From UBA5109 sp038148435 (GTDB taxonomy: Bacteria; Pseudomonadota; Gammaproteobacteria; Pseudomonadales; Pseudohongiellaceae), in assembly GCA_038148435.1 (NCBI GenBank), contig JAYQVM010000076.1:1-8044 (forward strand): a stretch of 8,044 bases of DNA. Direction: 5' to 3'. Position 1 is the stretch's first letter, and the number at the start of each line of letters is the position of its first letter. A program made the translations under genes and the position numbers. The notes under the pieces are model-generated. The model made no database searches, was not told the origin of the DNA, and worked only from the letters and a program-made list of their open reading frames with translations. Shown here one piece after another: positions 1 through 5,625 of the stretch.

Positions 1-2088
1 AGATTACCCAGCGTAATAAAAATCTTCCAGTGTGGAATGGTAACTGCTTTGTTGGGTGTTGCTACTGTTTCATCCGCCCAGGAACAGACAGCTATTTTCA
101 CTGATCAGCAGATAGGTCTTGGTCTACAGGTTTATCAGCAAAATTGCTCCAATGGCTGTCATCAACCAGACATGCTGGGCGGAGGTCCGGTTGCGAGTTT
201 GCGTCAGCTGGGTTTTAGCAGTATCTGGGGAACCAGCACGGTTGCCGAGCTCTTTGAAACTATAAAAACCAGCATGCCGCCAACCAATGTCGGTGGACTG
301 ACAGATGAAATGTATCTAGCCGTTATTGCTTTTATTCTGTCTGCAAATGGTGCGGTCAGTGGTGATGCTCCGCTTCTTGCGGACTCGCAGACCGTCATCA
401 ATGATGTCATTAATATTGAATTTCAGCCGGGGGTACGTTCCACTGAACAAATCATTGGACCGACCGGTATCACCGTTGCTGGGACAGTGCCAAACTTCCA
501 ACCGGTTAGTGATGTAGAGCTGCGTAACCCAGATCCGGAAGACTGGTTGATGATTCGTGGCAACCATCAAGCTTGGAGTTACAGCCCGCTCGATCAGATT
601 AATCGGGAGAATGTTGATGAGCTTCGCCTTGCATGGGTCTGGGCTCTGGATGACATCGTTTCAAACCAGAATTCACCACTGGTGCACGATGGCGTGCTGT
701 ATTTATATAGTCCAGGGAACAGAATTCAGGCGCTTGAAGGCGATACCGGGGAGCTGATCTGGGAACACACGATTCCAGGCAGAATCGGACCGATGCGTGG
801 GTTAGGTATTTATGAAGATAACTTGATTATCAATACGCCGGATAGCCAAATTCTTGCACTCAATGCTGCCAATGGACAAGAAGACTGGAGTATCCAGATT
901 GCTGAAGGTTTCATTAATACCAGTGGTCCGCTGGTAGGGAATGGCAAAATATTTACCGGGCTGTCCTGGTGCCAGATCTTCCGTGAAGAAAAGTGTTTCG
1001 TCAGTGCCTATGACGCTAGCAATGGCGAACTTCTTTGGAAATTTAATACTGTTGCTCAGGACGGTGAGCCCGGAGGCGATACTTGGGGAGGGATTGATAA
1101 TCTATTTCGGGCTGGTACCGATACCTGGATCACCCCCACTTATGATTCTGAATTAAATCTGGTTTATATCGGTGTCGCCCAGTCTAAACCTTGGATGGGT
1201 GCCAGCCGTCACATGAGTGTCTATGACGAGGCACTCTATGCCAATTCTACGCTGGCACTTGACGGTGATACCGGCGAGCTGGTCTGGTATTACCAGCATG
1301 TGCCCGGAGAAACACTTGATTTGGATGAAGTTTATGAACGTGTGTTGGTTGACTTGGATGATGAAAAATATGTCTTTTCTATCGGCAAGAATGGAATTCT
1401 CTGGAAGCTCAACCGTGAGAGCGGTGAATATATCGAACATCAGGAAACCATATTCCAGAATATTTTTGTAAGCTTTAATGCCGAAACCGGTCGGCCTCAA
1501 TACCGGAATGACATTGTCGAGCAGAGGATTGGCGAATGGGTGCAAGCCTGTCCTTCGACAGCTGGGGGCAAGAATTGGCACCCGATGAGCTTTCATCCGG
1601 GCACGGAAAGTCTGGTGATACCACTGAGTCAAACCTGTCTTGAAATTCGGGCTCGGGAAGTTGAATTTGTTGCTGGCGGTGGGGGTACTGCGGCAGATAG
1701 GCGCTTTAGTGAGATGCCAGGTGTCAATGGAAATATCGGCAAAGTGGCTGCCTATGATGTGCGCAGCATGCAGGAGCTTTGGTCGCTGGAGCAGCGTGCA
1801 TCCTTCCTAACTGGTGTGCTTAGCACTGCTGGCAATCTCGCATTTGTCGGAGACATCGACCGAGTATTCAGGGCGCTAGATGTCGAGACCGGAGAAGTTC
1901 TCTGGCAAACCCGGCTAGGTACATCTGTTCAAGGTTTTCCAATCAGTTTTGCGGTTGATGGCAAGCAATACATTGCGGTTCCAACTGGTCTTGGCGGTGG
2001 TAGCCCTCGTGTGGTGCCATCCATCGTTTCTCAAGATATTCGCCATCCTGGCGGTGGCAATGCGCTGTATGTTTTTGAACTACCCTAA
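1..2088 (+). CDS. PQQ-dependent alcohol dehydrogenase-like protein with N-terminal cytochrome c domain (5' end outside window)
   Basis: Predicted periplasmic quinoprotein that oxidises an alcohol or similar substrate and passes electrons from PQQ to its own heme; substrate unknown. Residues are numbered from the Met at 37. A hydrophobic signal core ends near SSA/QEQ. The cytochrome domain (about 22-105) has heme motif CSNGCH (37-42) and probable axial Met80 in SMPP. An eight-blade-type propeller of the methanol/ethanol dehydrogenase family follows (about 168-683), with docking tryptophans at 242, 284, 334, 417, 582 and 623, probable PQQ-stacking Trp364, GGKNWH (510-515), a probable C505-C534 disulfide and the C-terminal DGKQYIAVPTG motif. 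Asp428-Leu-Asp430 matches the catalytic Asp and the +2 Asp of lanthanide enzymes. The usual Glu and Asn metal ligands appear as Gln313 and Gln382. The frame is open back to base 1, and Met37 lacks both a basic n-region and a good ribosome site, so the real start is probably upstream. An N-terminal cytochrome recalls polyvinyl-alcohol dehydrogenases. Confidence 0.88.
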   Translation, partial: RLPSVIKIFQCGMVTALLGVATVSSAQEQTAIFTDQQIGLGLQVYQQNCSNGCHQPDMLGGGPVASLRQLGFSSIWGTSTVAELFETIKTSMPPTNVGGLTDEMYLAVIAFILSANGAVSGDAPLLADSQTVINDVINIEFQPGVRSTEQIIGPTGITVAGTVPNFQPVSDVELRNPDPEDWLMIRGNHQAWSYSPLDQINRENVDELRLAWVWALDDIVSNQNSPLVHDGVLYLYSPGNRIQALEGDTGELIWEHTIPGRIGPMRGLGIYEDNLIINTPDSQILALNAANGQEDWSIQIAEGFINTSGPLVGNGKIFTGLSWCQIFREEKCFVSAYDASNGELLWKFNTVAQDGEPGGDTWGGIDNLFRAGTDTWITPTYDSELNLVYIGVAQSKPWMGASRHMSVYDEALYANSTLALDGDTGELVWYYQHVPGETLDLDEVYERVLVDLDDEKYVFSIGKNGILWKLNRESGEYIEHQETIFQNIFVSFNAETGRPQYRNDIVEQRIGEWVQACPSTAGGKNWHPMSFHPGTESLVIPLSQTCLEIRAREVEFVAGGGGTAADRRFSEMPGVNGNIGKVAAYDVRSMQELWSLEQRASFLTGVLSTAGNLAFVGDIDRVFRALDVETGEVLWQTRLGTSVQGFPISFAVDGKQYIAVPTGLGGGSPRVVPSIVSQDIRHPGGGNALYVFELP
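145..162 (+). other. Non-canonical heme c attachment motif CX3CH
   Basis: The codons read Cys-Ser-Asn-Gly-Cys-His, three residues between the cysteines rather than two. The rest of the cytochrome domain looks intact: a glycine-rich turn follows, and a Met-Pro-Pro axial-ligand motif lies about 40 residues downstream. The motif is therefore more likely a real variant heme site than a decayed one. Confidence 0.85.
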
Positions 2089-2178
2089 ATAATTATGTAC
2101 CTACATTTGCCATAAAGGAGTGTTTAGGAAGGTCACTTTTTACTTGCTAAAAGATTATTCTACTCATTAAAATCTGCT

Positions 2179-2198
2179 GCCCCTGAGGTCTCAGGGGC
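2179..2198. repeat. Perfect 9-bp inverted repeat, hairpin in the leader of the YkgJ-type gene
   Basis: GCCCCTGAG and CTCAGGGGC are separated by GT, a perfect 9-bp-arm GC-rich hairpin (8 bp with a 4-nt loop if the innermost pair opens). It sits 40 nt upstream of the ATG at 2239. No U-run follows directly on either strand; on the minus strand an ATTTT tract comes a few bases later. It could be a terminator remnant for the upstream dehydrogenase gene, an mRNA structure in the leader, or a protein-binding site. The sequence does not decide between these. Confidence 0.5.
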
Positions 2199-2229
2199 TG
2201 GGATTCTCCCATTATATTGTCTTGATGAT

Positions 2230-2233
2230 GGAG
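2230..2233 (+). promoter_or_regulatory. Ribosome binding site for the YkgJ-type gene
   Basis: GGAG lies 5 nt upstream of the ATG at 2239 and supports that start codon over any later Met. Confidence 0.6.
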
Positions 2234-2238
2234 TCTGT

Positions 2239-2841
2239 ATGCAAAGGCTGCGTGAATTAGCGCGTCTTGTTGAGGCTGTATTTGACGACCTTGAAAAAAG
2301 TTTCGGTACTTATCAGTTACGCAGTGGATTGAACTGCGTGCCCGGTTGCGGCGCCTGCTGCAATAATCCCAACATAGAAGCAACTGTGTTGGAAATGTTA
2401 CCGCTGGCCTTGCACCTATATGACCTAAATCAAGCAGAATCAGTACTTGAAGAACTCCAGGCCTATTCTGGTTTTGCCTGTTATCACTACAAACGCAGCT
2501 CACTTGATGGGTTGATGGGCTCCTGTTCAGTGTACAAACAACGCCCTGTTATCTGTCGTGTATTTGGTGCAGCGGGAGACAGAGATAAATATGGCAATGC
2601 CAGACTCTCAGTCTGTAGAAAGATCAAGCAGCACAAGCCGAAAGCCTATCAGATAGCATTACAGAATCTCCTGTTTGATATACCTCCCCGTATGGCATCA
2701 GGCAAAGAGCGTTTGCGCCAGCTTGATTTCAATCTAGGGAAGGAAGACATGCCAATCAATCAAGCCTTACAAGCAGCATTGCGGCGTGTTCTCTTTCAGA
2801 GCAGCTTCAGTGAGCCCGAATCTGCTGGACAAATAGCCTAA
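2239..2841 (+). CDS. YkgJ-family cysteine-cluster (metal-chelating) protein
   Basis: A 200-residue protein of the YkgJ/UPF0153 type, a family annotated as zinc- or iron-chelating whose role is mostly unknown. The first cluster is Cys33-x3-Cys37-x2-Cys40-Cys41. The second part has Cys81, then Cys96-x2-Tyr-x2-Arg-Pro-x2-Cys106-Arg-x-Phe-Gly, the family signature, and Cys126. There is no signal peptide or membrane segment, so it is predicted cytoplasmic, unlike all its neighbours. The N-terminus (about 1-25) and the C-terminal third (about 130-185) look mainly helical. A GGAG site 5 nt before the ATG supports the start. The gene stands alone, with a 150-nt gap before it and a probable terminator after it, so it is probably not in the cassette operon. 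Whether it binds a metal connected with the neighbouring exported proteins cannot be told from sequence. Confidence 0.85.
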   Translation: MQRLRELARLVEAVFDDLEKSFGTYQLRSGLNCVPGCGACCNNPNIEATVLEMLPLALHLYDLNQAESVLEELQAYSGFACYHYKRSSLDGLMGSCSVYKQRPVICRVFGAAGDRDKYGNARLSVCRKIKQHKPKAYQIALQNLLFDIPPRMASGKERLRQLDFNLGKEDMPINQALQAALRRVLFQSSFSEPESAGQIA

Positions 2842-2843
2842 TT

Positions 2844-2875
2844 GGCTTATAACCTTATAAAGTAAGTCTTTTTTT
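2844..2875 (+). terminator. Probable intrinsic terminator after the YkgJ-type gene
   Basis: GGCTTA pairs with TAAGTC (six pairs, one G-U) across a 13-nt AU-rich loop, and seven T residues follow at 2869-2875. The stem is weak, but the U-run and its position 3 nt after the stop codon fit termination. Confidence 0.5.
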
Positions 2876-2933
2876 GAAAAGTATTCCGGGATTTGTAACC
2901 TTAGAAGTTGCAGGAAATAGGTCTCACTACCAA

Positions 2934-2962
2934 TAGACTTGTGAGTAGGTTTTATATAAAAA
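2934..2962 (+). promoter_or_regulatory. Weak promoter candidate for the first cassette
   Basis: TAGACT (2934-2939) resembles a -35 box. It is followed at 15-17 nt by the AT-rich TATAAAAA stretch (2955-2962), a possible -10. The site lies between the terminator at 2844-2875 and the first cassette gene, where a promoter is expected. The spacing is short for the better -10, so this is only a candidate. Confidence 0.25.
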
Positions 2963-2987
2963 TCCAAAAAAATTAATGGGTAACTAA

Positions 2988-3374
2988 ATGATTATAAGAA
3001 ATTTTTTATTAATGATTATTTTCCTGCTACCTGCCACTCAGGGCATTGGACATCATTCTGAAACGGCGGAGTTTGACAGTAATGATCCGGTGAGTCTTAC
3101 TGGTGTTATTTCAGCCGTTGAATGGAATAACCCGCATGTCTGGTTTTATGTCGATGTCACCAATGATGATGGTTCCGTGAGTACCTGGGGATTTTCAACT
3201 GCACCTCCCGGCATGTGGATGCGTCGCGGCATCACCAAGGAAGTGCTACAAATTGGAGCCACTATCAATGTTGAAGGTTCTCGTGCCCGGGACGGTTCCA
3301 ATAATGCCTCGGGACGCAGGATTACCTTTCCGGATGGAAGTAATGTGTTCACCGCCAGTGAAGGAGGTCGATAA
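2988..3374 (+). CDS. DUF6152-like small exported protein, cassette copy 1
   Basis: A 128-residue exported protein with the pattern I recognise as DUF6152; function unknown. A Sec signal peptide (about 1-21, basic Arg4, hydrophobic core FLLMIIFLL) ends at GIG, and predicted cleavage leaves His22-His23-Ser at the mature N-terminus. The mature part of about 107 residues looks all-beta, with family motifs F-D (29-30), E-W-N-N-P-H (45-50), an M-R-R-G motif (78-81) and a final DG (116-117). It is shorter than copy 2 near the C-terminus. It has no cysteines. The ribosome site is poor (GGG about 8 nt upstream), but a stop codon lies in frame just ahead of the ATG. It overlaps the next gene by 1 nt (TAATG). 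Its paralogue is the gene at 4419-4838. The two His and the conserved NPH His could bind a metal; this is inference. Confidence 0.78.
   Translation: MIIRNFLLMIIFLLPATQGIGHHSETAEFDSNDPVSLTGVISAVEWNNPHVWFYVDVTNDDGSVSTWGFSTAPPGMWMRRGITKEVLQIGATINVEGSRARDGSNNASGRRITFPDGSNVFTASEGGR
3361..3368 (+). promoter_or_regulatory. Strong Shine-Dalgarno inside the end of the upstream gene
   Basis: AAGGAGGT, a full anti-16S match, lies 5 nt before the ATG at 3374 and within the last codons of the DUF6152-like gene. With the TAATG overlap it points to coupled translation, and to strong independent initiation of the second gene. Confidence 0.75.
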
Positions 3375-4129
3375 TGAAACATTTAATTAGCCTGATTGTT
3401 GTCAGCCTGTATATAAACTCTATGGCAAGCGCGCAGGAAATTCCTCTAACAGCTGGTGGTAAACCAGATTTTTCTGGGATTTATACGCCACCGGCCACAA
3501 TTAATGCGACGGGGCCACGAGGCAACCTGATTTTCAATGCCGACAAGATGGCTCCCCTGTTACCGGGTGCCGAGGCACTTCTTTACGAGGAACGTAATGG
3601 CGACCCCTACCATGATGAGCCCCGTGCTATGTGTCTCCCAGGAGGTTTTCCAAATGGCATGTTGTACATCCTGCCAATCCAATTTGTTCAGAATGAGAAT
3701 TATCTGGTCATCATCCCCGAACTGCAGCGTGCGGCGCGCATCATCCCCCTTGACGGACGTCCACACCGTGAAGGTATAGAGCCGACATATTACGGTGATC
3801 CGGTTGGGCACTGGGAAGGCGATACTCTGGTTATTGAATCCGTTAATTTTAAACGCTGGATTCTTGATGACTATCATTATACGGACCCGACACGTAATCG
3901 CTGGCATAGTGATCAGCTTCGGACTGTCGAACGGCTGACCCATCAAGGTGATAGAATGCTCTATCAGATCACCATTGATGATCCGGAAATCTTCACAGAA
4001 CCTTTTACACAGGATTTTCAGTTAACATTGCGTCCGGACTGGGAAGAACTTGGCTTGCTGGAATATGTGTGCCAAGAAAACAATCGTTGTGCCGGGGGCA
4101 GCTGCGAAATGTCCGAGGCGCAGCAGTAA
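3374..4129 (+). CDS. Exported protein of uncharacterised 'PDFSG / DGR / YxCxE' family, cassette copy 1
   Basis: A 251-residue exported protein. I recognise the pattern from many unnamed gammaproteobacterial and acidobacterial proteins but know no function. The Sec signal peptide is about 1-20 (MASA/QE). Motifs in order: K-P-D-F-S-G (30-35), A-M-C-L-P (85-89), P-I-x-x-V-Q-N-E (101-108), R-I-I-P-L-D-G-R-P-H (122-131), G-D-P-V-G-H-W-E-G-D-T-L (141-152), a D-D-P motif (202-204), and L-E-Y-V-C-Q-E-N-N-R (229-238). Cys87 and Cys233 match the only two cysteines of the paralogue at 4835-5593, which suggests a conserved disulfide. Cys239 and Cys244 in the tail occur only in this copy. The many Trp, Asp and Gly turns suggest a beta-rich fold. 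No known catalytic motif is visible. It follows its DUF6152 partner with a 1-nt overlap. Confidence 0.8.
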   Translation: MKHLISLIVVSLYINSMASAQEIPLTAGGKPDFSGIYTPPATINATGPRGNLIFNADKMAPLLPGAEALLYEERNGDPYHDEPRAMCLPGGFPNGMLYILPIQFVQNENYLVIIPELQRAARIIPLDGRPHREGIEPTYYGDPVGHWEGDTLVIESVNFKRWILDDYHYTDPTRNRWHSDQLRTVERLTHQGDRMLYQITIDDPEIFTEPFTQDFQLTLRPDWEELGLLEYVCQENNRCAGGSCEMSEAQQ

Positions 4130-4155
4130 TCTCCCTTCCTCTTTGATTGTTAAAT

Positions 4156-4192
4156 AATTAGCCAGGCTTCTTCAAAAGAAGTCTGGCTAATT
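4156..4192. terminator. 17-bp hairpin between the two cassettes, probable terminator or mRNA stabiliser
   Basis: Arms 4156-4172 and 4176-4192 pair over 17 bp with a single G-U wobble and a CAA loop. The stem begins 26 nt after the stop of the first cassette. Its AT-rich base (AATTAG/CTAATT) is followed by TTGGTTATT on the plus strand, so a true U-run is missing. It most likely ends or protects the first cassette's transcript. Confidence 0.6.
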
Positions 4193-4209
4193 GGTTATTG
4201 AAAAACCTT

Positions 4210-4228
4210 GGCAAGATTGAAGCTTGCC
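4210..4228. repeat. Small inverted repeat between the cassettes
   Basis: GGCAAG and CTTGCC are separated by 7 nt, a 6-bp hairpin 18 nt after the large one. It has no U-run and its meaning is uncertain. The rest of the 4130-4418 gap holds no open frame that I can support. Confidence 0.35.
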
Positions 4229-4344
4229 TCATAACTACCGAGTCAGTTCAGTAATAGCTAATCGCCCAGAACTAATCACTCAAGGTCTGCTTGATAGGAT
4301 AGCTTTATCATTATGGATGGGTGGCCTTACATGCAAAGGCTGAC

Positions 4345-4350
4345 TATACT
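4345..4350 (+). promoter_or_regulatory. Possible -10 element for the second cassette
   Basis: TATACT, one base from the sigma-70 -10 consensus, lies about 70 nt before the second cassette. No good -35 box sits at 16-18 nt upstream. It suggests, weakly, that the second cassette has its own promoter. Confidence 0.25.
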
Positions 4351-4406
4351 GCTTACCAATTATGCTTTTTGTAATTCTAATTCCAATTACCGTAAAACGG
4401 ATGTCT

Positions 4407-4410
4407 AGGG
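4407..4410 (+). promoter_or_regulatory. Ribosome binding site that decides the start at 4419
   Basis: AGGG, 8 nt before the ATG at 4419, favours that start over the in-frame ATGs at 4362 and 4401. The earlier starts would put extra hydrophobic and basic residues ahead of a complete signal peptide (MSYSIKRL followed by a hydrophobic core). Confidence 0.55.
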
Positions 4411-4418
4411 TATATATC

Positions 4419-4838
4419 ATGAGTTATTCAATTAAACGTCTAGCTAGCCTTTTTGGGCTTGTTTTCATGTTGCCACTTAGTAGCAGTGCCCACCATAGTT
4501 TTGAGATGTTCGATCGAGGCAATCCTATTCAGATTAGTGGTGAAATAAAAGAATTCCAGTGGGTTAACCCGCATACCTGGATTCAGATTTATGTCCCTGA
4601 TGAGATGACTGATAATCTGGTCGAATGGAGTATTGAGGGGCGTAGTCCCAATGTGCTGGTTAGACGAGGTTGGAATCGCAATACTATTCTGCCCGGAGAA
4701 AATGTCACCCTGACTATTTACCCTCTGCGAAATGGTGAACCCGGTGGAGCTATTGTTATGCTGGTCAAAGAGGATGGAACGATCATCAATGCCGATACGC
4801 CCACTGCAGTGGATACCAATGAAGAGGGACCACGATGA
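4419..4838 (+). CDS. DUF6152-like small exported protein, cassette copy 2
   Basis: A 139-residue protein from the chosen ATG (158 from the earliest in-frame ATG at 4362). The Sec signal peptide has a basic n-region (Lys6, Arg7), a hydrophobic core at about 9-20 and ends SSA, with predicted cleavage directly before His25-His26-Ser-Phe. Family motifs: F-D (31-32), F-Q-W-V-N-P-H (46-52), W-S-I-E-G (70-74), V-R-R-G-W (81-85), LPGENV (91-96) and a final DG (119-120). It is a closer match to the usual DUF6152 pattern than copy 1, which has shortened loops. There are no cysteines in the mature protein. It overlaps the following gene by 4 nt (ATGA), the classic arrangement for translational coupling. 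Function is unknown; the N-terminal His pair and NPH His are shared with copy 1. Confidence 0.8.
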   Translation: MSYSIKRLASLFGLVFMLPLSSSAHHSFEMFDRGNPIQISGEIKEFQWVNPHTWIQIYVPDEMTDNLVEWSIEGRSPNVLVRRGWNRNTILPGENVTLTIYPLRNGEPGGAIVMLVKEDGTIINADTPTAVDTNEEGPR

Positions 4839-5593
4839 AAGCAGTCATACTAAGAAAGGTTTTCCTGATGCTGATGGCGCTGGCTTTTCAAAGTAATGCC
4901 GGCCCGGCATTTACAGCTGAAAGACTACAAACCCCTGATCTGACCGGGCTTTGGGTTGTGTCCAATCGTAGTCAGCGTGGTTACTTGGATGAAAATTTTG
5001 AGCGTCTGGAGCCGGAACAGTACCTCACTGCCAATGCTATTGAACTGACAGAAAATGTGCGCCCGGCCTTTGATCCGAGTGCTATGTGCCTTCCTTCAAT
5101 GCCGCGCCATCTGGGCGGGCCCTATCCAATTGAAATAGTCCAGAATGAGGGTAGGGTTGTTCAGCTTTTTGAGTATGAAAATGTCTTCCGGATTATCTAC
5201 ACAGATGGTCGGGGGCATCCTGATCCCATTGAGGACCAGCGCTTTATGGGGCACTCGGTGGGTGAGTGGCAGAATGATGGAACCCTGCTCGTGGATGTCA
5301 GTAATTTCAATGGTAAAGCCTGGATTGCTGCCAATGGCATTCCGGTGTCACAAAATGCCCACCTGACAGAGTGGTACCGCCTGATTGAAGAAGGAGAAAC
5401 ACTGGAAGTGGTGCAGCGTTATGAAGACAGCGAATACTTCATCCGCCCGGTCTGGCGCAAATATCTGTTTAACCTCAGAAATGACTGGGGAATTAGGGAA
5501 TATCTATGTGCCGAGGGCAACCGTGACAATGTTTTCCAGCAGCGGGAGGGGTTGCCTGGCTCCTTACGTCCGGAAGATATTCTGCCTGAATAA
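4835..5593 (+). CDS. Exported protein of uncharacterised 'PDLTG / DGR / YxCxE' family, cassette copy 2
   Basis: A 252-residue paralogue of the 3374-4129 product. The signal peptide is about 1-28 with a basic start (Arg7, Lys8). Shared motifs in order: T-P-D-L-T-G-L-W (33-40), A-M-C-L-P (83-87), P-I-E-I-V-Q-N-E (98-105), R-I-I-Y-T-D-G-R-G-H-P (119-129), G-H-S-V-G-E-W (139-145), D-V-S-N-F (154-158) and R-E-Y-L-C-A-E-G-N-R (221-230). Its only cysteines, 85 and 225, coincide with the pair in copy 1. By eye the two copies are clearly diverged outside these motifs, so the duplication is old or the copies came separately. GAGGGA (4824-4829), 5 nt before the ATG, supports the start. The gene ends 32 nt from the convergent esterase. 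No enzyme motif is recognised. Confidence 0.8.
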   Translation: MKAVILRKVFLMLMALAFQSNAGPAFTAERLQTPDLTGLWVVSNRSQRGYLDENFERLEPEQYLTANAIELTENVRPAFDPSAMCLPSMPRHLGGPYPIEIVQNEGRVVQLFEYENVFRIIYTDGRGHPDPIEDQRFMGHSVGEWQNDGTLLVDVSNFNGKAWIAANGIPVSQNAHLTEWYRLIEEGETLEVVQRYEDSEYFIRPVWRKYLFNLRNDWGIREYLCAEGNRDNVFQQREGLPGSLRPEDILPE

Positions 5594-5625
5594 GACCAGT
5601 GTGAGCAGCTGCTATTAGTCAGTTC

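Noticed and set aside
1153..1632. 159-codon open frame on the minus strand
   Set aside because: It lies wholly inside the dehydrogenase gene, has no ribosome site or recognisable domain, and the opposite frame carries clear conserved motifs throughout.
2089..2140. AAGGAG at 2114-2119, after the dehydrogenase stop, as the ribosome site of a small gene
   Set aside because: No start codon follows at a usable distance, and a TAG comes soon after.
2147..2503. 118-codon minus-strand open frame over the YkgJ-type gene
   Set aside because: Its opposite strand encodes the invariant cysteine clusters of the YkgJ family, and its own product is low in plausibility, with no motif.
3560..3946. 128-codon minus-strand open frame in the first cassette
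   Set aside because: Antisense to the conserved AMCLP, DGR and VGHWEGD motifs; no start signal or domain.
4362..4418. Upstream in-frame ATGs (4362 and 4401) as start of the second DUF6152-like gene
   Set aside because: They add a second hydrophobic/basic stretch before a complete signal peptide and lack the ribosome site seen before 4419.
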